A stretch of 8,826 nt of DNA from CALZKI01 sp045124055. Lineage in GTDB: Bacteria > Bacillota > Clostridia > Lachnospirales > Lachnospiraceae. The notes below the pieces were generated by a model. It ran no database searches. It was not told where the DNA came from and saw only the letters and a list, made by a program, of their open reading frames with translations. The DNA is taken from NCBI GenBank assembly GCA_045124055.1, contig JBGVKZ010000043.1, positions 1-8,826 on the forward strand, in the 5' to 3' direction. Within the stretch, counting starts at the first letter, position 1. Each line of letters starts with the position of its first letter. This document shows, one piece after another, positions 1-6,205 of this stretch. A program made the translations under genes and the position numbers.

Positions 1-162
1 GTCAAAATTAACTCTAGCTAATTTCTTCCGTTCTTACTTCGTTTTTGGGTTGAATCTCTTCTCGAGATTCCGTTCTTCTGAACAATTCTTTTTAGAATTT
101 TCAGGGTTGCATTATTGTTTATTTGTCAAGGTTCTTTATTACCGCGTCATCAGACGCAACTC
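1..162 (-). other. Leader of a stable-RNA transcript, probably an rRNA operon (gene itself beyond the left edge)
   Basis: No reading frame here looks coding. The transcript starting near 160-162 would contain a perfect 5-bp hairpin at 144-157 (GCGTC stem, 4-nt loop), a boxA-like stretch at 117-135, a small 4-bp hairpin at 72-83 and a perfect 7-bp hairpin at 52-70 (GAATCTC stem, 5-nt loop). The 10-mer AAGAACGGAA (minus strand) occurs twice, at 68-77 and 26-35, flanking the last hairpin. A very strong promoter, a long untranslated leader with small stems and a boxA-like element fit a 16S rRNA leader. The 16S start motif is not reached in the window, so the downstream gene is inferred. A tRNA cluster or a leader-regulated protein gene remain possible. 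Confidence 0.5.
117..135 (-). promoter_or_regulatory. boxA-like antitermination element
   Basis: The minus strand reads AGAACCTTGACAAATAAAC. Against the Bacillus-type rrn boxA region as I recall it (TGTTCTTTGAAAACTAAAC), 13 of 19 positions agree, including the CTTGA-like core and the trailing TAAAC. boxA binds NusB/NusE to prevent premature termination of untranslated rRNA transcripts. This segment also contains TTGACA, but no usable -10 lies 16-18 nt downstream, so it is not read as a second promoter. Confidence 0.4.
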
Positions 163-166
163 ATTT

Positions 167-195
167 ATATTAACACAACATATTTGCTATGTCAA
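167..195 (-). promoter_or_regulatory. Strong sigma-A promoter for the leftward stable-RNA transcript
   Basis: On the minus strand a perfect -35 TTGACA (190-195) and a -10 TAATAT (167-172) are separated by exactly 17 nt. Immediately upstream, at about 197-216, two A-tracts (seven and six A) are spaced one helical turn apart, which resembles an UP element. Initiation is expected near G160 or G162. The strength and the upstream A-tracts are typical of rRNA or tRNA promoters. Confidence 0.8.
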
Positions 196-231
196 CAACT
201 TTTTTAACTTTTTTTGATTAGGTAGATTTAA

Positions 232-319
232 CGGAGAAAGAGGGATTTGAACCCTCGCGCCGCGTGAACGACCTACACCCTTAGCAGGGGCGCCTCTTCA
301 GCCTCTTGAGTATTTCTCC
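232..319 (-). tRNA. tRNA-Ser (anticodon GCU)
   Basis: The minus strand folds as a class II tRNA of 88 nt without CCA. The acceptor stem pairs GGAGAAA (319-313) with TTTCTCC (239-233), followed by discriminator G at 232, as expected for serine. The anticodon stem CGCCC/GGGTG encloses loop CTGCTAA, giving anticodon GCU, which reads AGC and AGU codons. A long variable region of about 19 nt can form its own stem, the hallmark of tRNA-Ser. The T arm is GAGGG-TTCAAAT-CCCTC. CCA is not encoded (the next bases are TTA) and must be added post-transcriptionally. It has its own consensus promoter at 382-410. No hairpin with a U-run follows it, so its transcript may continue into the next stable-RNA unit. 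Confidence 0.97.
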
Positions 320-381
320 TTACTGAATTTAACCCTTACCAAATATAAAGTTAAAACGTCTCTTTGAGTGACGCAAAGATT

Positions 382-410
382 ATTATACATAAGCACTTTT
401 TATTTGTCAA
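382..410 (-). promoter_or_regulatory. Consensus sigma-A promoter for tRNA-Ser
   Basis: The minus strand has a perfect -35 TTGACA (405-410), a 17-nt spacer and a perfect -10 TATAAT (382-387). The -35 lies only 7 nt past the end of the fumarase beta stop codon (418-420). The start is expected near G374, leaving a leader of about 55 nt before the tRNA. The bases at the predicted start (TTTGCGTC) resemble those after the next promoter downstream (GTTGCGTC). This suggests that both stable-RNA transcripts begin with similar, G-containing initial sequences. Confidence 0.88.
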
Positions 411-417
411 CACAAAA

Positions 418-969
418 TTATTCTTTATTATAATCTTTTATAGAAGTTTCATATAAATCCTTACCATCACAATCTATTACTACGATTACAGGGAAATCTT
501 TTACCTCTAATTTTCTAATTGCTTCTGTGCCCAAATCATCATACGCAATTACTTCTGATGATACAATGGACTTTGAGAGTAATGCTCCAGCTCCTCCTAC
601 TGCCGCAAAATATACAGCACCATTCTTTACTATGGAATCTTTCACAGCCTGATTCCTTTTTCCTTTTCCTATCATACCAGCCTGACCCAAATCTAATAAA
701 TCTGGTGCATATTTATCCATTCTACTAGCCGTAGTTGGTCCTGCCGAACCAATAGGACGACCTTCTCTAGCGGGAGATGGACCCATATAGTAAATAAGAT
801 TATCCTGCAAATCTAATGGTAATTCTTCCCCATTATGCAAAGCTTCATACATTCTTTTATGTGCTGCATCTCTAGCTGTATATATAGTTCCTGTAATATA
901 TACATAATCTCCAGATTTTAATTCTTTCATTTTGTCTTTAGTAAATGGAAACTCTAAATTTCTATTCAT
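418..969 (-). CDS. Fumarate hydratase class I (Fe-S), beta subunit
   Basis: This 183-residue protein is the small subunit of a two-subunit class I hydro-lyase, corresponding to the C-terminal Fumerase_C domain of single-chain fumarases. With the alpha subunit encoded just upstream it should interconvert fumarate and L-malate in the cytoplasm. Visible family blocks are TARDAAHKR (31-39), GPTTASRMD (77-85), the GKGKR loop (101-105) and DDLGTEAI (144-151) near the C-terminus. Length is normal for a stand-alone beta subunit. The ATG is preceded by AAGGAAAA at suitable spacing. A 100-nt gap separates it from the alpha gene, unusual beside the tight spacing of the rest of this unit. The tartrate dehydratase beta subunit (TtdB) belongs to the same family and cannot be excluded by sequence alone; fumarase is the likelier role. 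I give no symbol because naming of these subunits is inconsistent. Confidence 0.93.
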   Translation of the reverse strand: MNRNLEFPFTKDKMKELKSGDYVYITGTIYTARDAAHKRMYEALHNGEELPLDLQDNLIYYMGPSPAREGRPIGSAGPTTASRMDKYAPDLLDLGQAGMIGKGKRNQAVKDSIVKNGAVYFAAVGGAGALLSKSIVSSEVIAYDDLGTEAIRKLEVKDFPVIVVIDCDGKDLYETSIKDYNKE

Positions 970-1069
970 AATACTTTTCCTTATTATATACTATTAAAAA
1001 GTAAGATATCGTATTGAAAACTGCTCCACCACAATATCTACTATTATATATGGAAGATACTCTTTTTCA

Positions 1070-1912
1070 TTATATCGTTCTTACGCAATGTCTATTAACA
1101 TGACAGCATATGTTGATTGCCACTGGCAAACCAGCAATATGTGTTGGATAGGTTAATATATTAACTGCTAATGCAGTAGTACTTCCTCCAAGTCCCCCTG
1201 GACCAATTCCTGTTTTGTTAATTTTTTCAAGCATTTCCATTTCGAGTTCTTTTACATAAGGTATTTCAGAATGTTCTCCAACAGGTCTTGTTAATGCTTT
1301 CTTTGCCATTAAAGCACATTTTTCAAAAGTACCACCGATACCAACGCCCACTACCATCGGCGGACAGGCATTTGGACCAGCATCTTTTACAGCAGTTAAT
1401 ATAGCATTTTTCACACCTTCAATGCCATCAGCAGGTTTTAGCATAAATACTCTACTCATATTTTCGCTACCGAAACCCTTCGGAGCAACAGTGATTGTAA
1501 TAGCATCTCCTGATACAATAGAATAATGAATAATCGCTGGCGTATTATCCTTTGTATTCTCCCTATAAATAGGGTCTTTTACTACTGATTTACGCAAATA
1601 TCCTTCTACATAACCTTGTCTAACGCCTTCATTTATAGCATCTTCCAGATTACAACCTTCAATATGAACATCTTGACCAATTTCCAGAAAAATAACTGCC
1701 ATTCCAGTATCCTGGCAAATCGGAATCATATCTTCTGCAGCAATTTTTAAATTATCCTGTAATTGTTCCAAAATCTGTTTACCTAAAACAGCTTCCTCTT
1801 TCACTGTTGCATTTTCTAAAGCACATTTCATATCCGTCGACAAAAAATGATTTGCTTCAATACACATCTCTTTTATGTTTTTAGTTATTTCTTCAGTCGT
1901 TATTGTTCTCAT
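1070..1912 (-). CDS. Fumarate hydratase class I (Fe-S), alpha subunit
   Basis: This protein of about 280 residues is the catalytic [4Fe-4S] subunit of the two-subunit class I fumarase. Numbered from the TTG one codon upstream, the likely cluster cysteines are Cys67 in PICQDTG, Cys184 in NACPPMVVGVGIGG, and Cys270 or Cys271 in INICCHVNRH. Other family blocks are APKGFGSENMSR (144-155) and GIGPGGLGGSTTALAV (236-251). The usual oxygen-labile cluster fits a strict anaerobe. The frame opens with TTG at 1915, but ATG at 1912 sits about 8 nt after AGGATAGG, so I choose the ATG. It starts 9 nt after the HIT gene stop and precedes the beta subunit gene. In anaerobes this enzyme works in a branched TCA route linking malate and fumarate. 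The L-tartrate dehydratase alpha subunit is the main alternative. Confidence 0.94.
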   Translation of the reverse strand: MRTITTEEITKNIKEMCIEANHFLSTDMKCALENATVKEEAVLGKQILEQLQDNLKIAAEDMIPICQDTGMAVIFLEIGQDVHIEGCNLEDAINEGVRQGYVEGYLRKSVVKDPIYRENTKDNTPAIIHYSIVSGDAITITVAPKGFGSENMSRVFMLKPADGIEGVKNAILTAVKDAGPNACPPMVVGVGIGGTFEKCALMAKKALTRPVGEHSEIPYVKELEMEMLEKINKTGIGPGGLGGSTTALAVNILTYPTHIAGLPVAINICCHVNRHCVRTI

Positions 1913-1921
1913 CAAAGTAAC

Positions 1922-2332
1922 CTATCCTATAATGATATTTTTGATTGCTAATAATTCTTCCTGAGTTGGCTGTATGGTTGCCATTGTAAGATTTTGATTA
2001 TCATTTTTATATCTTGGAATAAGATGCATATGGTAATGCATTACTGTCTGTCCTGCTATTTCATTGTTATTTTGAAGAATATTGAAACCATCACACTCTA
2101 AATTGTTTTTCATTTGCACTATCATCTTCTTTGCAACTTTAATCACTTCAACCGCTTTTTCTTCCGGCAATTCATAGAAGTTATCATAGTGGTCTTTCAT
2201 AATAATTAATGAATGGCCCTTTGTGGCTGCATTAATGTCTAAAATAACCTTGCAATTTTCATCTTCATATGTAGTGTGTGAAGGAATCTCTCCTGCAATA
2301 ATTTTACAAAAAATACAATCATCTTTTCTCAT
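1922..2332 (-). CDS. HIT family protein (Hint-type nucleotide phosphoramidase/hydrolase)
   Basis: This 136-residue cytoplasmic protein carries the complete histidine triad HYHMHLIPR, with His99, His101 and His103. It is preceded by GQTVM, the order typical of the HINT branch. Such enzymes hydrolyse AMP-lysine or other nucleoside phosphoramidates; the physiological substrate here is unknown. The N-terminal CIFC pair (Cys6, Cys9) is the zinc-binding signature found in many bacterial members. KGHSLIIMKDHYDNFYEL (38-55) is the conserved nucleotide-site region. Length matches the family. It starts 14 nt after the flavodoxin/SCP2 gene, with an AGG about 9 nt before the ATG, and ends 9 nt before the fumarase alpha start. 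It is therefore co-transcribed with them, without an obvious functional link. Confidence 0.95.
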   Translation of the reverse strand: MRKDDCIFCKIIAGEIPSHTTYEDENCKVILDINAATKGHSLIIMKDHYDNFYELPEEKAVEVIKVAKKMIVQMKNNLECDGFNILQNNNEIAGQTVMHYHMHLIPRYKNDNQNLTMATIQPTQEELLAIKNIIIG

Positions 2333-2346
2333 CTTTTTTACCTAAC

Positions 2347-3348
2347 CTAATTCATAAAATTAAATATTTGATCAAGCGAGCGTAATATTCTGAAATCACC
2401 TTTCATTTTCATATCGCCGCCCATAAATGCTCTTTGGAACGTCATTCTACCATTTAAAATTTCTTCTATAACATTTCGTTGTAATTGCATTTCTACATCA
2501 GCATTCTCACTAGAGTTGCCATAATAGCATTCCATACGATTCACATTAACTTCAATCATTAATGGCTTTTTCTTCCCATCTATTACAACTTTATAGATTG
2601 CAGAAAAACCGGGCTGCGGCACAAAATGTGCTTTCAAATCATCTATGTACTCATCTGTATCATCATTATCAGCAGAGGTTTCCATCATATCTCTAAACAT
2701 ACTGGTTAATTCCTGAATATCTTCCTTTTGTCTTTGCACGTAACTATCATCTGTTACATATTGAGAAAGTTGTTCAGACTCCTGTGGAGTTAAATCTATA
2801 TTTTTAGTACTGTATACCATCTGCTTAACAGCCTGATTACTTGCCGGAAGACTTGGTATTTTCTGATTGATTGTACGATATAAATTTTCTGTTTTTTTCT
2901 CAATAAGTCTTAAATAGCCTTCATTCATTTCAAAACTTACTGTATCTGGTATATATCCGCAAATACCACTGCATGGTAATCCACCTAAAATTTCCCAAGC
3001 TGTTGATAACTGTAACTTACCTTCTCTTTCTCCATAAGTCGTAGACATTACAATCGGACACATATAAATCTGACTGATTTTTTCCTTATCCCCATATAAC
3101 CAGCAAGCATCTAAAAATTGTTGCATATATCCACCAATACCGTGCCACTCAACAGTTGAAGCAAAAATAACTCCATCTACATCTTTTAAAGTCTGTGGCA
3201 AAGTCGGAATTGTATTTTTCAATTCGTATAGATTAAATCGCTCTACTTTTACGTGTAGTTCTTCTAATACTTCCTGCATCTTATTGATAACAACAAGTGT
3301 GGGATCATCTATCATTCCTCTACCACCATAATAGATATTAATTTTCAT
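2347..3348 (-). CDS. Flavodoxin-like NAD(P)H:FMN oxidoreductase fused to a C-terminal SCP2 sterol-carrier domain
   Basis: This 333-residue soluble protein has two domains. Residues 1-165 look like a flavodoxin-fold/NADPH-dependent FMN reductase: an N-terminal strand MKINIYYGG, then VIFASTVEWHGIGGYMQQFLD (59-80, where FMN phosphate or ring contacts usually lie), then a strand with MSTTYGE (101-107). A charged linker follows (about 175-235). Residues 236-333 resemble SCP2, a hydrophobic-ligand-binding fold, ending with NGRMTFQRAFMGGDMKMKGD (299-318) and SLDQIFNFM. The likely role is a cytoplasmic flavin-dependent redox step on a lipophilic or acyl substrate; the substrate is unknown. Its start overlaps the rhomboid gene end by 11 nt, with an excellent AAGGAGG (3355-3361) 6 nt before the ATG, which indicates translational coupling. 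Confidence 0.85.
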   Translation of the reverse strand: MKINIYYGGRGMIDDPTLVVINKMQEVLEELHVKVERFNLYELKNTIPTLPQTLKDVDGVIFASTVEWHGIGGYMQQFLDACWLYGDKEKISQIYMCPIVMSTTYGEREGKLQLSTAWEILGGLPCSGICGYIPDTVSFEMNEGYLRLIEKKTENLYRTINQKIPSLPASNQAVKQMVYSTKNIDLTPQESEQLSQYVTDDSYVQRQKEDIQELTSMFRDMMETSADNDDTDEYIDDLKAHFVPQPGFSAIYKVVIDGKKKPLMIEVNVNRMECYYGNSSENADVEMQLQRNVIEEILNGRMTFQRAFMGGDMKMKGDFRILRSLDQIFNFMN

Positions 3349-4396
3349 GAAATGCCTCCTTCTTTTTTAAGAACATATTCATTATACTAAATGTCCCCAT
3401 AATCAATAGTCCTGTAATAAAACCGCCTATATGTGCAACATTATTAATATTTTCTGCCGTAAATCCACTATACAACGAATATAGAACCATAATCAATATT
3501 CTTGGCAAAGTTATATTTTCCCATTTTCCGCCCTGCAAAAGCACCAACATCAAAACTGCACCTACTATGCCAAAAACAGCTCCACTTGCACCAACACTAA
3601 AAATGAATTGCCCCACATATACTTCATAAAAAGCCGATGCGATATTTCCCACTATTGCAGACAAAAAATATAAAATTGCATACTGAAAATGCCCTATCTT
3701 TTCTTCTACGGTATTCCCCAGAAAATATAACACAAGCATATTATTAAATAAATGATTTATATTTGCGTGTAAAAATGCACTTGTTATAAATCGATAATAT
3801 TGTTTCGTATCTTCTATGAGAAGAAAACTGAAAGCTCCTTTATTATATAACACATCTTGACTAAATGCACACAAAATAAATATAAGGACATTTAAAAGAA
3901 CTATAACTACATTCACATAAGGAAGCTTCTTCCAATTCCTTTTAACCCTCTCTACTAAAGATAATTTTACCGAATTCGTATTTTCAGTTTGAATATAGGC
4001 ATCTGAATTCAATAAAAAAGCATTTATTTTTCCTTTCAGTCCATAAAAATCTTCCATATGGTTATCTGGCACAAATAAATCCTTTTCTTCAACATTTATA
4101 TACCAACTGAATAAATCCTTGTAAAAAATATGATGAACCTGTGATACATCTTTGCATAACACTAAAGCTATCATATGCACATTTGAAAAACCTTTCTCTT
4201 GAAAAGATTGTATAAATTTTTCACGAATTCCTGTATAGACTTCTTCTGAAAGATAAATTTCCTTTTGATAATCCACAATCATAACCACTTCTACCGAAGT
4301 ATTTGTCGGCAAGAAAAAGACCGAAAATTCTGGCAACGAAGTAGCTGCATAAAAATATCCTTCACTCATCAAAAAATTATTTAACTTTTGTTTCAT
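3338..4396 (-). CDS. Rhomboid family intramembrane serine protease with soluble N-terminal domain
   Basis: This 352-residue protein has about 155 soluble N-terminal residues of unrecognised fold, then a six-helix rhomboid core. The core shows the catalytic serine in GASGAVFG (Ser271) and the catalytic histidine in NVAHIGGFITG (His322). It also has the oxyanion region HANINHLFNNM (210-220) with His215 and Asn219. Rhomboids cut transmembrane helices of other membrane proteins; the substrate here is unknown. It is the first gene of the second transcription unit. Its ATG follows AAGGAGACGGA, a strong ribosome site, and a candidate promoter lies at 4432-4460. The adjacent Tad genes encode several single-span membrane proteins that could in principle be substrates, but this is only positional inference. 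Confidence 0.93.
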   Translation of the reverse strand: MKQKLNNFLMSEGYFYAATSLPEFSVFFLPTNTSVEVVMIVDYQKEIYLSEEVYTGIREKFIQSFQEKGFSNVHMIALVLCKDVSQVHHIFYKDLFSWYINVEEKDLFVPDNHMEDFYGLKGKINAFLLNSDAYIQTENTNSVKLSLVERVKRNWKKLPYVNVVIVLLNVLIFILCAFSQDVLYNKGAFSFLLIEDTKQYYRFITSAFLHANINHLFNNMLVLYFLGNTVEEKIGHFQYAILYFLSAIVGNIASAFYEVYVGQFIFSVGASGAVFGIVGAVLMLVLLQGGKWENITLPRILIMVLYSLYSGFTAENINNVAHIGGFITGLLIMGTFSIMNMFLKKKEAFHEN

Positions 4397-4401
4397 TCCG
4401 T

Positions 4402-4435
4402 CTCCTTAAAAGAGAATTCTTTCTCTTTAAAAGAG
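4402..4435. repeat. Two 13-bp quasi-palindromic repeats, 21 bp apart, upstream of the rhomboid gene
   Basis: Copy one at 4423-4435 reads CTCTTTAAAAGAG and copy two at 4402-4414 reads CTCCTTAAAAGAG, with 12 of 13 positions identical. Start-to-start spacing is 21 bp, two helical turns, so both face the same side of DNA. Copy one overlaps the proposed -10 and copy two overlaps the ribosome-binding site. In RNA the inner halves pair instead as a perfect 8-bp stem (4409-4416 with 4421-4428, 4-nt loop) just before the Shine-Dalgarno. This could be a tandem operator, a 5'-UTR hairpin, or chance in AT-rich DNA, with copy two partly explained as Shine-Dalgarno sequence. Confidence 0.35.
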
Positions 4436-4460
4436 TATCATTCTAAAATAATAGTGTCAA
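4432..4460 (-). promoter_or_regulatory. Candidate promoter of the rhomboid-fumarase unit
   Basis: The minus strand has a perfect -35 TTGACA (4455-4460), a 17-nt spacer and a weak -10 TACTCT (4432-4437). The weak -10 is preceded by TGA, so together they fit an extended -10 (TG-N-TANNNT). It lies 12 nt past the end of the DUF6382 stop codon, in the only gap of useful size between the two gene groups. The weak -10 suggests modest or activated transcription. Confidence 0.5.
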
Positions 4461-4471
4461 TAAAGTAACCT

Positions 4472-5320
4472 TTATATGCTTTTCCTTTTTATTGTATTTT
4501 TCATTATTTTATAGGTTTGTACCCCAAGAAGTCCTATGGAAAGAGAAGTAATCACTATACTTATGACACTATATCTGAATTGGTAAGACATCATATAAGA
4601 TAAGAAGAATGCTATCACAAGTAAAGCCACACTTATCCCCACAATCCATATTATTTTTGTTTTCTCAATGTCTTTTTCCTCTTGCGTTTCTTCCTCGGCA
4701 AATGACAAAGATTCTTCAAACTTTTCATAAGACTCCTCTTCTTTTTCTTCACAGTCTTTATGATTTACTATGTATTTGATTAGCGAGATTACCTCCCATT
4801 TTTCCTCATCCAATAGCCCATAAATTTCGAATAGAAAGTTCAATAATTCTTGCTCATTCAAATCACATTTCTCTATAAAAAAAGCTAATATTTTTTCAAA
4901 ACCTTCACATATACTATTTTCCGCTGTTATGGGAAGAAACACATACTTTTTCTTTTCTTTATCATAAAAAATCCACTCTGGTTCTAAACAAATCATATTT
5001 TCCTGTAACAAATATGATTGCATATCTTCATACACCATCAATAATTGTTTGAAAAAATCGTATACATCTTCTTTACATAAAGCTTTATCTTCTATTTTTT
5101 CTACTAAGGATATATAAGAACGAACAGAAATTTGCAAATACGCTTCTCCATCTGTAATCCGCTTAGTAAGACTGGCTAAACCTGGAATCTTGGCAGATTT
5201 CAGTATGTTATAGTCATATTCTGATAAAATATCCTTTCCTACTATATCATTTTCGTCTTGTTTCAAAAGAGGGATTCTTATATATCGAATCCCAGTTTCC
5301 TCAATTATTTCCATCGTCAT
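4472..5320 (-). CDS. DUF6382 domain membrane protein, FHA domain absent
   Basis: This 282-residue protein has an N-terminal soluble region of about 185 residues resembling DUF6382. Features include the early IPGLASLTKRITDGEAYLQI block (45-64) and YLLQENMICLEPEWIFYD (103-120), followed by KKKYVFLP. An acidic linker (190-220) leads to two hydrophobic helices (about 223-244 and 251-273) and a short basic tail. As I recall them, DUF6382 proteins in clostridial Tad loci usually continue into a C-terminal FHA phosphothreonine-binding domain; here the frame stops right after the second helix. It starts inside the end of the preceding TadE-like gene (20-nt overlap), with AAAGGTG before the first of two close ATGs. 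It is the last gene of the Tad unit and probably a membrane-associated accessory or regulatory component; molecular function is unknown. Confidence 0.7.
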   Translation of the reverse strand: MTMEIIEETGIRYIRIPLLKQDENDIVGKDILSEYDYNILKSAKIPGLASLTKRITDGEAYLQISVRSYISLVEKIEDKALCKEDVYDFFKQLLMVYEDMQSYLLQENMICLEPEWIFYDKEKKKYVFLPITAENSICEGFEKILAFFIEKCDLNEQELLNFLFEIYGLLDEEKWEVISLIKYIVNHKDCEEKEEESYEKFEESLSFAEEETQEEKDIEKTKIIWIVGISVALLVIAFFLSYMMSYQFRYSVISIVITSLSIGLLGVQTYKIMKNTIKRKSI

Positions 5321-5759
5321 CTAAATTCACCTTTCTTATTTGTCTTATGTAAAAAACGGCATCTAACTCATCAACTATCACATTTTCTATGAAAGACAGA
5401 TTAGAATTTATTTCTTCATTAAATAATGGCATTATCATATCACCTGATTGAATTATTTTTATTTTGCCATTTTCTATACCCACTTCCTGTTCTAAAGTAT
5501 CTAAGGCTACATACTGATTTTCATTGATATTTCTTAGTACACAATACATATTGTCTACTAAAACTTCTTTTTCTATCTCCGTGTAGGAAAAACATTTTCC
5601 GTACAGGGCCGTTATTGAAGCATTTTGAAAAGCTATTGTTTTGTTGTAGGAATAAAAAATCAAATATAATAAAATTATCAATATCAATAAAATCATCGGA
5701 AAGAGAAGGCTTACTTCAAGTGTCATATACGCCGAAACAAATTGTGTCTTTTTCTTCAT
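5301..5759 (-). CDS. Small TadE-like pseudopilin
   Basis: This 152-residue protein has a short basic leader and then a class III prepilin-type segment, AYMTLEVSLLFPMILLIL (10-27). Cleavage after Ala10 would place Glu15 at the +5 position, the residue conserved for prepilin processing and assembly. One transmembrane helix (about 16-37) is followed by about 115 extracytoplasmic residues without recognisable motifs. TadE-like pseudopilins are minor membrane components of Tad/Flp pilus machines. It begins 13 nt after the prepilin peptidase stop with AAAGGAT before its ATG, and it overlaps the DUF6382 gene by 20 nt. The residue before the processing site is Ala, whereas it is Gly in the two sister proteins of this locus. 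Confidence 0.8.
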   Translation of the reverse strand: MKKKTQFVSAYMTLEVSLLFPMILLILIILLYLIFYSYNKTIAFQNASITALYGKCFSYTEIEKEVLVDNMYCVLRNINENQYVALDTLEQEVGIENGKIKIIQSGDMIMPLFNEEINSNLSFIENVIVDELDAVFYIRQIRKVNLDDDGNN

Positions 5760-5772
5760 AATTTCAATCCTT

Positions 5773-6204
5773 TCAAATGCAAATGAACGTCCCTATATAA
5801 CCTGCTAATAAAAATGGAATAAATGGTATCTTCGTTTTCCGATTGCCTTTTTTTATAATTAATATAAACATTGCAAACAAATTTAATAAAAGTAATGCAA
5901 ACATAAAACTAATTAGTACCCTTTTATATCCCGTCAAAATTCCTATAAACAAAACAATAAAACTATCTCCAAACCCCATTTGCTCCCTACTAATAAAGGA
6001 AATGAAAACGCAGATGATTCCTGGAATAGCTCCCATAAAAACATCTAACCAAAAACCAATCTCATTTTTCCAAACGCTAAGAAAAGCAAGGTATACTATT
6101 TCTACTACTGCCCCCAAAAATAAATATTTCGTTGGAATCCCTCTTTTTTTGATATCCCAAACAGATGCAATAAATAGAAAAAGAACTAAAACAACTGACT
6201 CCAT
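5773..6204 (-). CDS. A24 family prepilin peptidase (TadV/CpaA-like)
   Basis: This 143-residue polytopic membrane aspartyl protease would cleave leader peptides of the pilin and pseudopilins encoded beside it. The catalytic pair is visible: Asp17 in VWDIKKRGIP and Asp80 in GFGDSF, the classic GxGD motif. KIPFIPFLLAGYIG (125-138) is the conserved family end. It lacks the N-terminal methyltransferase-type extension of PilD, as expected for Tad-type enzymes. The open frame extends to a GTG at 6219, but that codon has no ribosome site. The ATG at 6204 has GGAG 9 nt upstream (6214-6217) and leaves one base after the preceding TAA, so I choose it. Confidence 0.92.
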   Translation of the reverse strand: MESVVLVLFLFIASVWDIKKRGIPTKYLFLGAVVEIVYLAFLSVWKNEIGFWLDVFMGAIPGIICVFISFISREQMGFGDSFIVLFIGILTGYKRVLISFMFALLLLNLFAMFILIIKKGNRKTKIPFIPFLLAGYIGTFICI

Positions 6205-6205
6205 A

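Noticed and set aside
118..130. Second promoter from TTGACA inside the leader
   Set aside because: No -10-like hexamer is found 16-18 nt downstream (the bases are CCCTGA or similar), and the context fits a boxA element better.
196..232. Terminator after tRNA-Ser
   Set aside because: The minus strand here is A-rich, not T-rich, and no stem precedes it; the A-tracts fit a promoter UP element.
353..374. Hairpin followed by TTTT as a terminator of the fumarase unit
   Set aside because: The stem is only 4-6 bp, the T-run is four long, and it lies just downstream of the consensus tRNA promoter, where a terminator would silence the tRNA.
519..728. Plus-strand open frame of 69 codons inside the fumarase beta gene
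   Set aside because: It is antisense to a well-conserved enzyme gene, and its low-complexity Leu/Gln/Pro-rich translation is what antisense reading gives.
4409..4428. Intrinsic terminator from the 8-bp stem before the rhomboid gene
   Set aside because: The stem is AT-rich, the following T-run is only four, and it would lie inside the leader of its own promoter; a UTR hairpin or operator is likelier.
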